Below are positions 1 through 8,440 of a stretch of DNA of 37,984 nt, piece after piece; the first letter of the stretch is position 1; every line of letters begins with the position of its first letter. Below the pieces are notes generated by a model that had not been told where the DNA came from, ran no database searches, and was given only the letters and a program-made list of their open reading frames with translations. This DNA is from an uncultured Bacilli bacterium (GTDB lineage: Bacteria > Bacillota_I > Bacilli_A > RF39 > UBA660), in assembly GCA_944358675.1 (NCBI GenBank), contig CALVRN010000009.1, positions 1 to 37,984 of the forward strand, read 5' to 3'. The translations under genes were made by a program, and so were the position numbers.

Positions 1-105
1 CCTGATATTTTAGGACCGCTTGCATTTTTAAGACAAAGGGAAATTATTCACTATCAACGTTTTAAAGAGTTACGTGACTATTATTTAAAAATGAAAAGTA
101 ATTAA
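1..105 (+). CDS. cotJC: C-terminal end of a CotJC-like spore coat / manganese-catalase family protein (partial)
   Basis: Frame 1 is open from the window edge to a TAA at 103-105 and gives 34 residues. The stretch FLRQREIIHYQRFKE closely resembles the final helix of CotJC, which reads FLRxREIVHxQRF in the Bacillus protein I recall. CotJC is a ferritin-like di-manganese catalase homologue of the inner spore coat. Only the tail is visible: the metal ligands lie upstream, apart from the conserved RExxH motif here, which fits the last ligand pair. The gene ends just before a bidirectional hairpin terminator. It agrees with the sporulation genes at 9.5-12.8 kb. A general Mn-catalase is the alternative. 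Confidence 0.7.
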   Translation, partial: PDILGPLAFLRQREIIHYQRFKELRDYYLKMKSN

Positions 106-106
106 A

Positions 107-147
107 AACACCTATAAAATAGTTTAAAACTATTTAGGTGTTTTTTT
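107..147. terminator. Bidirectional rho-independent terminator between the cotJC-like gene and trmH-like gene
   Basis: An interrupted stem pairs AACACCT with AGGTGTT and AAATAGT with ACTATTT, followed by seven Ts on plus and five Ts on minus. It lies 2 bases after the upstream stop and about 20 bases beyond the stop of the convergent methyltransferase gene, so it can serve both. Confidence 0.8.
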
Positions 148-167
148 GAATTAATATATTTTAATAA

Positions 168-749
168 TTATTTGTGCATGGCTGAATTATGATGAAAATC
201 CATCGTTTCTTTTTTTAATAATTCTAATTTAGAATAAACATCATACATAACTACACTTGCGGCTGTTGAGACATTAATGGAATTAGCCATTCCTAGAAGT
301 GGCAAATGAATAGAACAATCAGCTATATCTAAAAGTTCTTGTGATACACCGTCATATTCTCTACCAAGTATTAAACATACCGGTCCTTCCGGACTATATT
401 CACGATAATCTATGCTGTCATTAGTAACTTCGACAGCAACTATTTGAACACCACATTCTTTTAATGCTTTGGCTATATTAATAGCATTTTCATGATATTC
501 CCATGGGACCCATTTTTCTGCCCCTCTTGAACTAGATCTGATTTTTTTATTAGGTGGCACAATAGTATCACCACAGATATATACTTTTTTAATAAGTAGG
601 GAATCGGCTAATCTTAAAATTGTACCTACATTATGGGCACATTTTAGACTATCTAAAATAATATATATATCATTTCTAGGAATATCTTTAAATTGCTCTC
701 TTCTTGATTTTTGTTCTCTTAATTCTTCTTTAGATAATTGGTAAGACAT
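168..749 (-). CDS. SpoU/TrmH-family RNA 2'-O-methyltransferase
   Basis: A 193-residue SPOUT methyltransferase expected to put a 2'-O-methyl group on tRNA or rRNA ribose using S-adenosylmethionine. The three SpoU motifs are present in order: HNVGTILR near residue 39 (motif 1, catalytic Arg), LILGREYDGVS near 126 (motif 2), and LPLLGMANSINVSTAASV near 149 (motif 3, knot and cofactor loop). The length suits short TrmH or TrmL-type enzymes without a substrate-binding extension. An AAAGGAGAT box precedes the ATG. It is transcribed alone from a strong promoter at 780-808 and faces the cotJC-like gene. The exact target nucleotide cannot be read from sequence. Confidence 0.9.
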   Translation of the reverse strand: MSYQLSKEELREQKSRREQFKDIPRNDIYIILDSLKCAHNVGTILRLADSLLIKKVYICGDTIVPPNKKIRSSSRGAEKWVPWEYHENAINIAKALKECGVQIVAVEVTNDSIDYREYSPEGPVCLILGREYDGVSQELLDIADCSIHLPLLGMANSINVSTAASVVMYDVYSKLELLKKETMDFHHNSAMHK

Positions 750-779
750 ATTTGTATCTCCTTTTATAACTCCACAGAA

Positions 780-808
780 ATTGTATTATTTATTAATTTT
801 TTTGTCAA
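780..808 (-). promoter_or_regulatory. Sigma-A promoter of the trmH-like gene
   Basis: On the minus strand TTGACA (803-808) is separated by 17 bases from TACAAT (780-785), about 30 bases upstream of the ATG at 749. Confidence 0.85.
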
Positions 809-895
809 ATATTAGATATTGTATATATAGTAAAGTAATGTTTTTTTACAAGTATTTTTTTTATAAAAATATACATAATAAAAATAGGTGATAGT

Positions 896-1570
896 ATGCG
901 AAAGGTTATTTGTTTATTATGTGTTTTTTTATTATGTGGATGTTCTAAAACATTAGAAATACAAGGTAAAATTACGGAGATAAAGTATAATGATGTTTTA
1001 ATTAATGAAGACGATTATGATGAGGTTAAAAAATTAATTAATACTACTTATAATAAGAATGAGGATAAGGATTTTTCTAACAAGCTTACAATTAAGACAA
1101 CTGATGATATTTATTACTTTTCTTTAAGTGATGATGAGTTAAAGTATGATGGGAAAGTAGGGGAGAATACAAAACTAAACACTTTTTTACAGAAGTTAAC
1201 AGCAAAATATACAGATAAGAACTTTTATACAATAGATTACATGAAAAACTATGAAGCAAATAGTGATGAACATACTATTTTATTAGATAAGACATCTAAT
1301 TATATTGTTATAAATTTTGGTGAAAAGGTAAGCAATTTGAAAATTAATGAAATAGAGGTAGAAAATGACAAGTTTACTGATGTTGATTTACTTTATAGTG
1401 AAGATAATGTAAATGAAAGTAAGGTTATTATAAGAAAAAGTATTAATTACGAAAATCCTGACATTAGAATTTCTTTTGAAAACAAGTATAATTATGTTGT
1501 TTCAATTATTCCAACTTATAATAGTGATAAAGATATAATTGAATTTAAAACTACTTTTGAGGCAACATAA
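896..1570 (+). CDS. Putative lipoprotein of unknown function
   Basis: A 224-residue protein with a type II signal peptide: MRK, a hydrophobic run, then the lipobox LCGC with Cys16 as the lipidated residue. The mature part is rich in Asp, Glu, Lys and Asn and looks like a secreted beta-rich domain. I recognise no family. The start is supported by AGGTGAT seven bases upstream. The gene is divergent from the methyltransferase and convergent with typA, and it ends in a hairpin shared with typA. It is monocistronic. A cell-surface role follows from the lipobox only; no function is proposed. Confidence 0.8.
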   Translation: MRKVICLLCVFLLCGCSKTLEIQGKITEIKYNDVLINEDDYDEVKKLINTTYNKNEDKDFSNKLTIKTTDDIYYFSLSDDELKYDGKVGENTKLNTFLQKLTAKYTDKNFYTIDYMKNYEANSDEHTILLDKTSNYIVINFGEKVSNLKINEIEVENDKFTDVDLLYSEDNVNESKVIIRKSINYENPDIRISFENKYNYVVSIIPTYNSDKDIIEFKTTFEAT

Positions 1571-1571
1571 A

Positions 1572-1593
1572 AACTCCTTTTTGGAGCTTTTAT
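1572..1593. terminator. Bidirectional terminator between the lipoprotein gene and typA
   Basis: AACTCC pairs with GGAGCTT around a T-rich loop; on minus GGAG is followed by TTTTT. The two genes stop only 20 bases apart, on either side of this hairpin. Confidence 0.7.
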
Positions 1594-3407
1594 TTTGGAT
1601 TTTTCTTATTTTCGTATTTTTTTCTTTCATTTGTGTTTAGTATTTTCTTTCTTAATCTATATGTTAGTGGGGTTACTTCGACTAGTTCATCTTCATTAAT
1701 ATAATCTAGGCAAACTTCTAGGCTCATTTCTCTTGGCCTTTTTAAGACAACGGTATGGTCTTTATTCGCACTTCTTGTGTTTGTTAATTGTTTACCTTTA
1801 GTAACATTAACAGCTAAATCATTTTCGTGGTTGTTTTCACCAACAATCATACCTTCGTAGACATCTGTACCAGGTGCTATAAACATAACTCCACGATCCT
1901 CTAATGAACCTAATGCATAAGCAGTAGATTTCCCATTATCAATAGAAACTAATACACCGGCTTTTCTTTCACCAATGTTACCAGTAGATAATGGTTCATA
2001 TGATTTGAAAGCATGAGATAATATTCCATATCCTTTTGTTAAAGTCATAAATTCAGTAGTAAAACCTATTAATCCTCTTGATGGAACGGTATATAATAAT
2101 TTAGTTTGGTTATCAAAAGGCTGCATATTTTCCATGGTTCCACCGCGATTACCTAATGCTTCAATAACTGGTCCGACATATTCTTCTGGAACTTCTATTT
2201 CAACATCTTCATAAGGTTCACATTTAACACCATCTATTTCTTTAATGATAATTTGTGGTTTTGAAACTTCTATTTCATAACCTTCTCTTCGCATGGTTTC
2301 AATTAAAATTGATAGGTGTAATTCACCTCTACCAGATACCATCCAAGATTCTGAATCGATTTGTTTTACTTTTAAAGAAACATCTTTTTCAGTTTCTTTC
2401 ATTAATCTATCTTCTATTTGTCTTGCGGTTAAGAATTTACCATCTCTTCCATTAAACGGGCTTGTATTTACTCCAAATGTCATTTGTAAGGTTGGCTCAT
2501 CAATTCTTAGTGGAGGTAATGCTTCTTCATGTCCTACTTCACATACTGTTTCACCAACTGAGATATCTGGAAGTCCCGCAATAGCTACAATATCTCCAGC
2601 ATGAGCTTCTTCTATTTCAATTTTATTTAATCCTAAAAAACCAAAAATCTTTTGAATTCTAAATTGTTTTTTAGTTCCATCTAAACGCATACAAGTTACT
2701 GTAGAGTTTACTTTTATGTGACCTCTTTTAACTAGGCCAATACCTATTCTTCCGACAAAATCATTATAGTCAAGTAGTGCGGGTTGAAATTGGAATGGAC
2801 CATTTTCATCTACTTTAGGAGCAGGAATGTTTTCAATTACGGCATCTAATATTGGATCCATGGTTTCTTTTTGGGTATTTAAATCTGGTGATGTACTTGA
2901 GGTTCCATTTAAAGCTGATGCATATAAAACTGGAAATTCTAGTTGTTCTAAAGATGCGCCTAATTCAATAAATAAATCCATAACTTCATCAACTACTTGT
3001 GCAGGTCTAGCAGATGGTTTATCTATTTTATTTACTACAACTATCGGAGTTACACCAGCGGCTAGGGCTTTTTTTAATACAAATCTTGTTTGTGGCATTG
3101 TTCCTTCATAGGCATCAACTACTAATAGTACACCATCTACCATGTTCATGATACGTTCTACTTCACCACCAAAGTCAGCATGACCTGGGGTATCTAATAT
3201 ATTAATCCTATAGTCTTTATAATGAATAGCTGTTGTTTTAGCTAAAATAGTGATTCCTCTTTCTCTTTCTAGGTCATTGGAATCCATAACTCTTTTTTGT
3301 ACTTCTTCGTTTTCTCTAAATGTTCCCGACTGTTTTAATAACTGGTCTACTAATGTAGTTTTACCATGGTCGACATGGGCAATTATCGCAATATTTCTCT
3401 CTTTCAT
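1590..3407 (-). CDS. typA: Ribosome-binding GTPase TypA/BipA
   Basis: A 605-residue translational GTPase of the BipA/TypA family, which binds the ribosome near the EF-G site and supports 50S assembly and growth under stress. The G1 motif AHVDHGKT is at residues 10-17, followed by DTPGH, NKID, domain II, and the EF-G-like domains III/V with GRGELHLSIL and PSRGLIGF. The family-specific C-terminal domain ends in RLRKKIL plus a Lys/Asn-rich tail. The open frame extends 10 codons upstream, but the ATG at 3407 is preferred because AGAGGT lies just before it and family members start with a short lead into RNIAIIAHVDHGKT. It has its own promoter at 3437-3465. Confidence 0.97.
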   Translation of the reverse strand: MKERNIAIIAHVDHGKTTLVDQLLKQSGTFRENEEVQKRVMDSNDLERERGITILAKTTAIHYKDYRINILDTPGHADFGGEVERIMNMVDGVLLVVDAYEGTMPQTRFVLKKALAAGVTPIVVVNKIDKPSARPAQVVDEVMDLFIELGASLEQLEFPVLYASALNGTSSTSPDLNTQKETMDPILDAVIENIPAPKVDENGPFQFQPALLDYNDFVGRIGIGLVKRGHIKVNSTVTCMRLDGTKKQFRIQKIFGFLGLNKIEIEEAHAGDIVAIAGLPDISVGETVCEVGHEEALPPLRIDEPTLQMTFGVNTSPFNGRDGKFLTARQIEDRLMKETEKDVSLKVKQIDSESWMVSGRGELHLSILIETMRREGYEIEVSKPQIIIKEIDGVKCEPYEDVEIEVPEEYVGPVIEALGNRGGTMENMQPFDNQTKLLYTVPSRGLIGFTTEFMTLTKGYGILSHAFKSYEPLSTGNIGERKAGVLVSIDNGKSTAYALGSLEDRGVMFIAPGTDVYEGMIVGENNHENDLAVNVTKGKQLTNTRSANKDHTVVLKRPREMSLEVCLDYINEDELVEVTPLTYRLRKKILNTNERKKYENKKNPK

Positions 3408-3436
3408 ATTTACTACCTCTCTTTGCACTAGGAACA

Positions 3437-3465
3437 ATTATAACACTAATGAAAATAATTGTAAA
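3437..3465 (-). promoter_or_regulatory. typA promoter with extended -10
   Basis: TTTACA (3460-3465), a 17-base spacer, then TATAAT (3437-3442) preceded by TGT, giving TGTTATAAT. It lies about 30 bases upstream of the chosen typA start. Confidence 0.85.
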
Positions 3466-3482
3466 TATTTAATTTTAAAGCG

Positions 3483-3506
3483 AAAAAAGTGCTAGAACTT
3501 TTTGCG
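3483..3506 (-). terminator. Terminator of the nudix / Cys-rich gene pair
   Basis: On minus, AAAAAGT pairs with ACTTTTTT around TCTAGC. The TAG stop of the Cys-rich gene (3492-3494) lies in the loop. Confidence 0.65.
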
Positions 3507-4082
3507 TTTTAATGTATAAAAATTAATGATCATTCTTATTACTATTCTGATGGTCCATAAAAAGAAACTACCATAATATAAATCCTTAATGACATCTTCT
3601 CTTTTAGAAAAGTAATCAGATTTTAAAATCATTCTGTTTCTAAATGATAATAGATTGAGTATTTTTAAATCATCAAATTTAATAACCTTACATCTTTTTT
3701 CTACTTCGGAACAAGTGAATAATTTACAAGTTAAGTTTTTAGTTGTACAGCCTTTAGTACTTTGATACAGGCACATTCTACAGCAGCCATTAATTGTTCC
3801 GTTTTGGAGTTTTTGCTGGACATAACACTTATTATCTTTAAATCCGCAAATGTTTTTATTTTTATAATGATTATCTATTTGCTTGCAGGCTTCATCATAA
3901 ATATAAGTTATTCTTGGCTTTCTTTTTTTAATATTTAAAGCTTTAATTATAGGTTTTACTTCTTCATAGTTTGTTTCCACAGTAAATTTTGTTTTTTTAA
4001 AAATAAATGATTTATAAAAAAAGAGCTTTCGATAAAATTTATCTAAAGCTGTTTGATTATTAATTTTAATTAATTTATTCAT
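3492..4082 (-). CDS. Cysteine-rich protein of unknown function, translationally coupled to a Nudix hydrolase
   Basis: A 196-residue protein whose middle (about residues 65-132) carries some ten cysteines, including CGFxxxxC, CCRMC, GCxxxxLxC and CxxxxxxC-type spacing, which suggests zinc or Fe-S binding. The flanks are basic, and the C-terminus has a hydrophobic stretch (FFLWTIRIVIRMIINFY) that could sit on or in the membrane. I do not recognise the family. Its ATG overlaps the 3' end of the Nudix gene by 8 bases, so the two are probably translated together. A role in metal binding or redox sensing is an inference from the cysteines only. Confidence 0.75.
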   Translation of the reverse strand: MNKLIKINNQTALDKFYRKLFFYKSFIFKKTKFTVETNYEEVKPIIKALNIKKRKPRITYIYDEACKQIDNHYKNKNICGFKDNKCYVQQKLQNGTINGCCRMCLYQSTKGCTTKNLTCKLFTCSEVEKRCKVIKFDDLKILNLLSFRNRMILKSDYFSKREDVIKDLYYGSFFLWTIRIVIRMIINFYTLKRKKF

Positions 4083-4518
4083 CTATTCCACCAAAGTAAT
4101 TTCTTAAAATATAATCAAAAGATATTTTTACATCTGGAAAAACTGGCATCTCTTCTAAATCATGTCTTGAGAACCAACCTATGTCATTACTTTCATCACT
4201 AACTTTTAATGGCTCTTCTGGGTTATTAGGTTTTCCAACATAAACCATATCGATCATTCTATCACCGTTTTCTTTACGGTTATATTGAACTCCTAACGGC
4301 CTTATTAGGTCATCTTCTCTTGGAAAGTGTTCTCCTATTAAAGTAGATTTGATACCTGTTTCTTCATAAACTTCTCTAACTGCAGCTTCTTCTGGAGTTT
4401 CATTTTCTTCTATATGACCGCCTGGTTGAAGCCATTTATTATATTTTTTATGTCTTACTAATAATACTTTTTTATTTTCTGGATTTATTATATATGCGGA
4501 TGCACAAAAATGTCTCAT
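4075..4518 (-). CDS. Nudix hydrolase
   Basis: A 147-residue Nudix-fold pyrophosphatase. The Nudix box is complete: G, five residues, E, seven residues, REVYEETGI (about residues 35-57), giving the Mg2+-binding glutamates. The substrate cannot be assigned; small single-domain members cleave oxidised nucleotides, NDP-sugars or dinucleotide polyphosphates. The frame could begin at a GTG at 4527, but that GTG is part of the TTAGGTGAT ribosome binding site, so the ATG at 4518 is the likely start. A TGTTATAAT box at 4535-4543 on minus is its probable promoter. The Cys-rich gene follows with an 8-base overlap. Confidence 0.92.
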   Translation of the reverse strand: MRHFCASAYIINPENKKVLLVRHKKYNKWLQPGGHIEENETPEEAAVREVYEETGIKSTLIGEHFPREDDLIRPLGVQYNRKENGDRMIDMVYVGKPNNPEEPLKVSDESNDIGWFSRHDLEEMPVFPDVKISFDYILRNYFGGIDE

Positions 4519-4534
4519 GTTTATCACCTAAATA

Positions 4535-4543
4535 ATTATAACA
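4535..4543 (-). promoter_or_regulatory. Extended -10 box upstream of the nudix gene
   Basis: TGTTATAAT on minus, 17 bases from the start codon. I see no good -35 box at 17 bases, so recognition would depend on the TGn extension. Confidence 0.55.
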
Positions 4544-4560
4544 GACAATTTGTTTGATTA

Positions 4561-5280
4561 CTAGTTTAAAATGTCATAGCTTTTAGAATTGACGTTTTTT
4601 CCGTAAACTTTGAAGTTTTCAGATAAATCTAAAGTTGCTAAAATAACATCTTCTATCTGATATCCTTTGACTTTTAGTTCATGCATCAACCATAGTTCAT
4701 CTTTATGCATAATTCTTAATGATTCGTGAATTATTTGTCCATCAATAATTAAATTAGCACATAAGCCGTTTTTTTCTTTTTTTATATTTAAATCTTTATT
4801 AATAGGCTGTTGATAATCGGTTTTAGGTAAAAAACTTATTTTACCATTTGCTTCCATTAAGGCATAATCAATTTCTGATATATCAAAGTAACCATTAATT
4901 CGGCATTCTTCTAATAAATCATTGATATCAAATTTTGTTTTTTTTAAATTTTTATATAATATTTTACCATCTTCTATAATAACCGTTGGATCTCCTATAA
5001 AGAATTTCCTTGCTTTTAGACTTTTTAAGGTGATTATTGAAACTAAATAGGCTACTACTCCAAATATTATTACAGCAACAGTTCCGTGCAGATACCCGGA
5101 GTCTAAATTTAAAGCCATTTCAGCGGCAAAATTTCCAATAGAAATACCAATAACGTAATCGAATAAACTAAATTGGGAGACTTGTTTTTTACCAATCATT
5201 TTAGTAACGAAGAATAAAGTAATGAGAGAAACTAAACAGCGTAATATAACATCTAATATTTCTATTATTTCCTTTGCCAT
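4561..5280 (-). CDS. YetF-like membrane protein (DUF421)
   Basis: A 239-residue member of the DUF421/YetF family. Three N-terminal membrane segments (about residues 8-30, 37-55 and 63-85, the last ones around GNFAAEMALN and AVIIFGVVAYLVSIIT) are followed by the cytosolic YetF domain with GDPTVIIEDGK, DLLEECRINGYFDIS and YALMEANGKISFLPK. The family has been linked to spore or envelope functions in Bacillus, but the molecular activity is unclear. The frame is open 33 codons further upstream; the ATG at 5280 is chosen because GGTGAT precedes it and family members start close to the first membrane helix. It follows tagO and a terminator. Confidence 0.9.
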   Translation of the reverse strand: MAKEIIEILDVILRCLVSLITLFFVTKMIGKKQVSQFSLFDYVIGISIGNFAAEMALNLDSGYLHGTVAVIIFGVVAYLVSIITLKSLKARKFFIGDPTVIIEDGKILYKNLKKTKFDINDLLEECRINGYFDISEIDYALMEANGKISFLPKTDYQQPINKDLNIKKEKNGLCANLIIDGQIIHESLRIMHKDELWLMHELKVKGYQIEDVILATLDLSENFKVYGKNVNSKSYDILN

Positions 5281-5306
5281 AAAATCACCATTTATATTAT
5301 GGGCGT

Positions 5307-5340
5307 AAAAAAAATAATTATACAAACGATAATTATTTTT
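5307..5340 (-). terminator. tagO terminator
   Basis: AAAAAATAATTAT pairs with ATAATTATTTTT around CAAACG. The tagO TAA (5333-5335) lies within the stem. The stem is almost all AT, so strength is uncertain. Confidence 0.6.
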
Positions 5341-6391
5341 CTTTATGATGTTTTTTATGAAAGGCTGCTTGGTCAACAATGATATCTGTTTTTAATACAA
5401 ATATTACAACAATTACTGTTAATATAGCATATATTATATATCCTAATTTTTGATCGTGAAGGGCATAGATAATTGAAGCTGCAGCAAACAAAATATCAAT
5501 ACCATAGATGATTAATACGGTTGTTCTATGTGAGAAATTTTTATTTAATAATTGATGATGTAAATGAGATTTATCTGGTTTTGAGATTTTTTCACCTTTT
5601 AATAATCTTCTAATAATAGCAAATACTGTGTCTAAAATTGGAATAGCTAAAATAAGAAGTGGAATAATTAAAGAGGTTAAAGTAACACTCTTAAATCCTA
5701 ATAGAGCAATTACAGCTATCATAAATCCCATAAATAGAGAACCAGAGTCTCCAGCAAATATACTAGCTGGATGAAAGTTATGAACTAAGAAGCCTAGAAC
5801 TGAACCTAGCATAATAAATGTTAAAACGAAGTCTAGTCCTGTTTTTCCCATAATAATTGCAATTATACCAATTGTTGCGAAATAAATTGAACTGATTCCA
5901 GCGGCTAAACCATCTAAACCATCAATTAAATTAATACAATTTAAGCATCCTAAAATAAAGAATATAGTAATAGGATATGCGAATACACCTAAGTCTAAAT
6001 AAAAACCAAATGCCGTTATATCTTGAATTAATAATTTTCCATAACATGTTACAACTATTGCGGCCATTAATTGGGCTACAAATTTAACTGATGCTTTTAA
6101 TGGTTTAATATCATCAATAGCACCTGTTAAAACAATAATAAAACTACCTATTAAAATAGAATTCATTGTACTACTAGGTTCACCAAATAACATATAGCCA
6201 AATAAGAAACCTAAGAAAATAGCTAGGCCCCCTAATCTTGGCATTGGCTTACTATGAACTTTTCTTTTGTTTGGAATATCCAAAGCTCCAACATGAATAG
6301 CAATTTTTTTTATAAATGGAATTAAGATTGCGACAAATAAGAATGTTGTAATAATCATAAGTAATATTTTTGTTATTTCTGTTTGTCCCAT
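5333..6391 (-). CDS. tagO: Undecaprenyl-phosphate GlcNAc-1-phosphate transferase (TagO/WecA family)
   Basis: A 352-residue polytopic membrane enzyme of the MraY/WecA superfamily that starts wall teichoic acid or polysaccharide synthesis by moving GlcNAc-1-P from UDP-GlcNAc to undecaprenyl phosphate. Visible motifs are HSKPMPRLGG near residue 45, the catalytic DDIKPL region, NLIDGLDGLAAG near 154, FAGDSGSLFMGF near 213 and the His motif KSHLHHQLL near 274. About ten membrane segments can be counted. Length matches Bacillus TagO. SD is AGAGGTGAG. No other teichoic acid genes are adjacent, so the polymer made is unknown. Confidence 0.95.
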   Translation of the reverse strand: MGQTEITKILLMIITTFLFVAILIPFIKKIAIHVGALDIPNKRKVHSKPMPRLGGLAIFLGFLFGYMLFGEPSSTMNSILIGSFIIVLTGAIDDIKPLKASVKFVAQLMAAIVVTCYGKLLIQDITAFGFYLDLGVFAYPITIFFILGCLNCINLIDGLDGLAAGISSIYFATIGIIAIIMGKTGLDFVLTFIMLGSVLGFLVHNFHPASIFAGDSGSLFMGFMIAVIALLGFKSVTLTSLIIPLLILAIPILDTVFAIIRRLLKGEKISKPDKSHLHHQLLNKNFSHRTTVLIIYGIDILFAAASIIYALHDQKLGYIIYAILTVIVVIFVLKTDIIVDQAAFHKKHHKEK

Positions 6392-6440
6392 TGAAACTCA
6401 CCTCTAATAAATATATTTTACCATATTTTATAGGATAATG

Positions 6441-6956
6441 CTAATTAATATTTGGCTGTTTAAATTGATAACTCATACCTAATACTGCTATTATTATGAG
6501 TACAATAATAGATAAAATATTATTTTGAAAATTGAATAAATTAAAGGCATTTTCGGTTATTAAACTAGCCCCTCCTAGACTAGTTGATATAATCATGAGT
6601 GGTCTTGTGAATTTAACACCTAAAATACCAGCAATTATTCCTGAAATTACACTAATAATTGTTTGAATATTACTTTCTAAACCCAGGTTATTACATAAAG
6701 AATAAACAGTGATTGCACAAAGTAAAAAAATACCGACCAAATATAAGTTATAAGAAATAAAGCCAAATAATAATGCAATGATAGCTGATACAATATATAT
6801 TATTGTTTGATCTGTAATAAAATTTGGTAATACCACAATCCCTAGATTAAATCCAATGATTAGTCCCATTATAGCTATTAAGGTTTTATTTAATTTATAA
6901 CCGAAAAAACAACTCATCAATCCAATTAATACTGCTACAATATTAACAATATTCAT
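6441..6956 (-). CDS. TMEM198/DUF4203-like membrane protein
   Basis: A 171-residue protein made of about seven short hydrophobic helices with repeated small-residue motifs (FFGYKL, GLIIGFNLG, GIIAGILGVKF, GGASLI). This resembles the TMEM198/DUF4203 family, whose function in bacteria is unknown. It has an AAAGGAAG ribosome binding site and a TATAAT at 6977-6982 just after the terminator of the M18 peptidase gene, so it starts its own transcript, perhaps continuing into tagO 49 bases later. No catalytic residues are evident. Confidence 0.75.
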   Translation of the reverse strand: MNIVNIVAVLIGLMSCFFGYKLNKTLIAIMGLIIGFNLGIVVLPNFITDQTIIYIVSAIIALLFGFISYNLYLVGIFLLCAITVYSLCNNLGLESNIQTIISVISGIIAGILGVKFTRPLMIISTSLGGASLITENAFNLFNFQNNILSIIVLIIIAVLGMSYQFKQPNIN

Positions 6957-6976
6957 TTTTACACTTCCTTTTTTAT

Positions 6977-6985
6977 ATTATACCA
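6977..6985 (-). promoter_or_regulatory. Probable promoter (-10) of the TMEM198-like gene
   Basis: TATAAT at 6977-6982 on minus preceded by TGG, giving TGGTATAAT, immediately downstream of a terminator and about 20 bases from the ATG at 6956. No clear -35. Confidence 0.55.
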
Positions 6986-6986
6986 T

Positions 6987-7011
6987 AGAAAAAGACGAAT
7001 TACTCGTCTTT
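6987..7011 (-). terminator. Terminator of the M18 aminopeptidase gene
   Basis: On minus AAAGACGA pairs with TTCGTCTTTTT around GTAA. The peptidase TAA (7000-7002) lies inside the hairpin. Confidence 0.8.
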
Positions 7012-8412
7012 ATAGAAAACCTCATATGCTTTATAAGCATTATAAATATCAAATTTACTAGTTATTTCATAAGGTGAGTGCATAGATAATACTGGAACTC
7101 CACAATCAATTACATCGGAACCTCTATCGGCTAAAATGTAAGCTATTGTTCCACCAGCTCCAACCCCTATTTTACCCATTTCACTATTTTGATAGGTTAT
7201 ATTATTTTTTTCAAATAAGTTTCTAATATATCCAACAAATTCAGCATTAGCATCTGAGGCTCCTCCTTTAGAAGCACTTCCTGTATATTTAATTACAGAA
7301 ATTCCATGTCCAATATATGATTCGTTGTTTTTTTCATATATGCTTTGAAAATTTGGGTTATATCCAGCAGTAACGTCAGCAGATAATACTCTTGATGATT
7401 TTAGACAAGTATCTAATAATCCTGGTTTGTTACCAATAGTTTTATTTAATATTTGATTTAAGAAATATTCAAATACTCTTGATGACATACCGGTGTTTCC
7501 CATACTACCAATTTCTTCTTTATCGGCTAATAAGCATATTGCTGTTCTTTTTGGATTTTCAATGTTTAATAATGCTTTTAGGCTTGTGTAAGCACATACT
7601 CTATCATCTTGACCATATCCAGCAACTAAACTTTCATCAAAGCCTAAGTTTCTAGCCTTCATAGCAGGAACAAATTCTATTTCGCTACTTACAAAATCTC
7701 TTTCAACAATACCATACTTTTTATTTAGAATATTTAGAATATTTAATTTTACTTTTTCAGATATTTCTTCTTCAGTTTCATATGGAATACTACCAACTAA
7801 GATATTTAAATCTTCACCCGAAATAGCATCATTTAGTTTTTTCTTGTTTTGCTCTGACGCTAGATGAGGAAGCAAATCGGCAATGGTAAATACTGGTTCA
7901 TCATCTTTTTCACCGATGTTTATTTCTATTTTTTTATCTTTAGTCATAATGATTCCATGCATGCTTAATGGAATATTTACCCATTGATATTTTTTTATTC
8001 CACCATAATAATGTGTCTTTAATAGTGCTAACTCATTACTTTCATATAGTGGATTTGGTTTTAAGTCTAATCTTGGGCTATCAATGTGAGCTCCAATAAT
8101 ATTAAATCCTTTAACCAGATCATCTGACCCAATAACTGCAGCATAAACATTTTTATATCTATTGATATAATATACTTTGTCTCCAGCTTTTAAGGTGTTT
8201 AAATTATCAATATTTTTAAAGCCATTATTTTCTAATATTTCTGTGAATTTTTTTGTACATTCTCTTTCTGTTTTTGCCTCATTTATGAAATCAATGTATT
8301 CTTTTGAAAATTCAAATATTTTTTTCTTTTTGTTTTCTTCTATATTTTCCCAGCCGTTTTTCTTTGTTCTAAACAATTTTTCTTTTAAAATTTGTGTTTC
8401 TGATTTTTCCAT
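7000..8412 (-). CDS. M18 family aminopeptidase
   Basis: A 470-residue metallo-aminopeptidase of the M18 family (aspartyl aminopeptidase-like), a cytosolic enzyme that removes N-terminal, usually acidic, residues and forms large tetrahedral complexes. The co-catalytic zinc ligands can be seen: GAHIDSPRLDLKP near residue 106, DDRVCAYTSL near 269, DKEEIGSMGNTGMSS near 302, SADVTAGYNP near 348 and SMHSPYEI near 445. Length agrees with the family. SD is AAAGGGGAT. It follows mbl by 28 bases. The first 22 coding bases are identical to those of the unrelated gene at 30958-31302. Confidence 0.95.
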   Translation of the reverse strand: MEKSETQILKEKLFRTKKNGWENIEENKKKKIFEFSKEYIDFINEAKTERECTKKFTEILENNGFKNIDNLNTLKAGDKVYYINRYKNVYAAVIGSDDLVKGFNIIGAHIDSPRLDLKPNPLYESNELALLKTHYYGGIKKYQWVNIPLSMHGIIMTKDKKIEINIGEKDDEPVFTIADLLPHLASEQNKKKLNDAISGEDLNILVGSIPYETEEEISEKVKLNILNILNKKYGIVERDFVSSEIEFVPAMKARNLGFDESLVAGYGQDDRVCAYTSLKALLNIENPKRTAICLLADKEEIGSMGNTGMSSRVFEYFLNQILNKTIGNKPGLLDTCLKSSRVLSADVTAGYNPNFQSIYEKNNESYIGHGISVIKYTGSASKGGASDANAEFVGYIRNLFEKNNITYQNSEMGKIGVGAGGTIAYILADRGSDVIDCGVPVLSMHSPYEITSKFDIYNAYKAYEVFYKDE

Positions 8413-8440
8413 GTTATCCCCTTTCTAGTTATATTATGGA

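Noticed and set aside
2255-3495. Plus-strand open frames opposite typA
   Set aside because: They mirror the typA coding frame, have no ribosome binding sites and no recognisable products.
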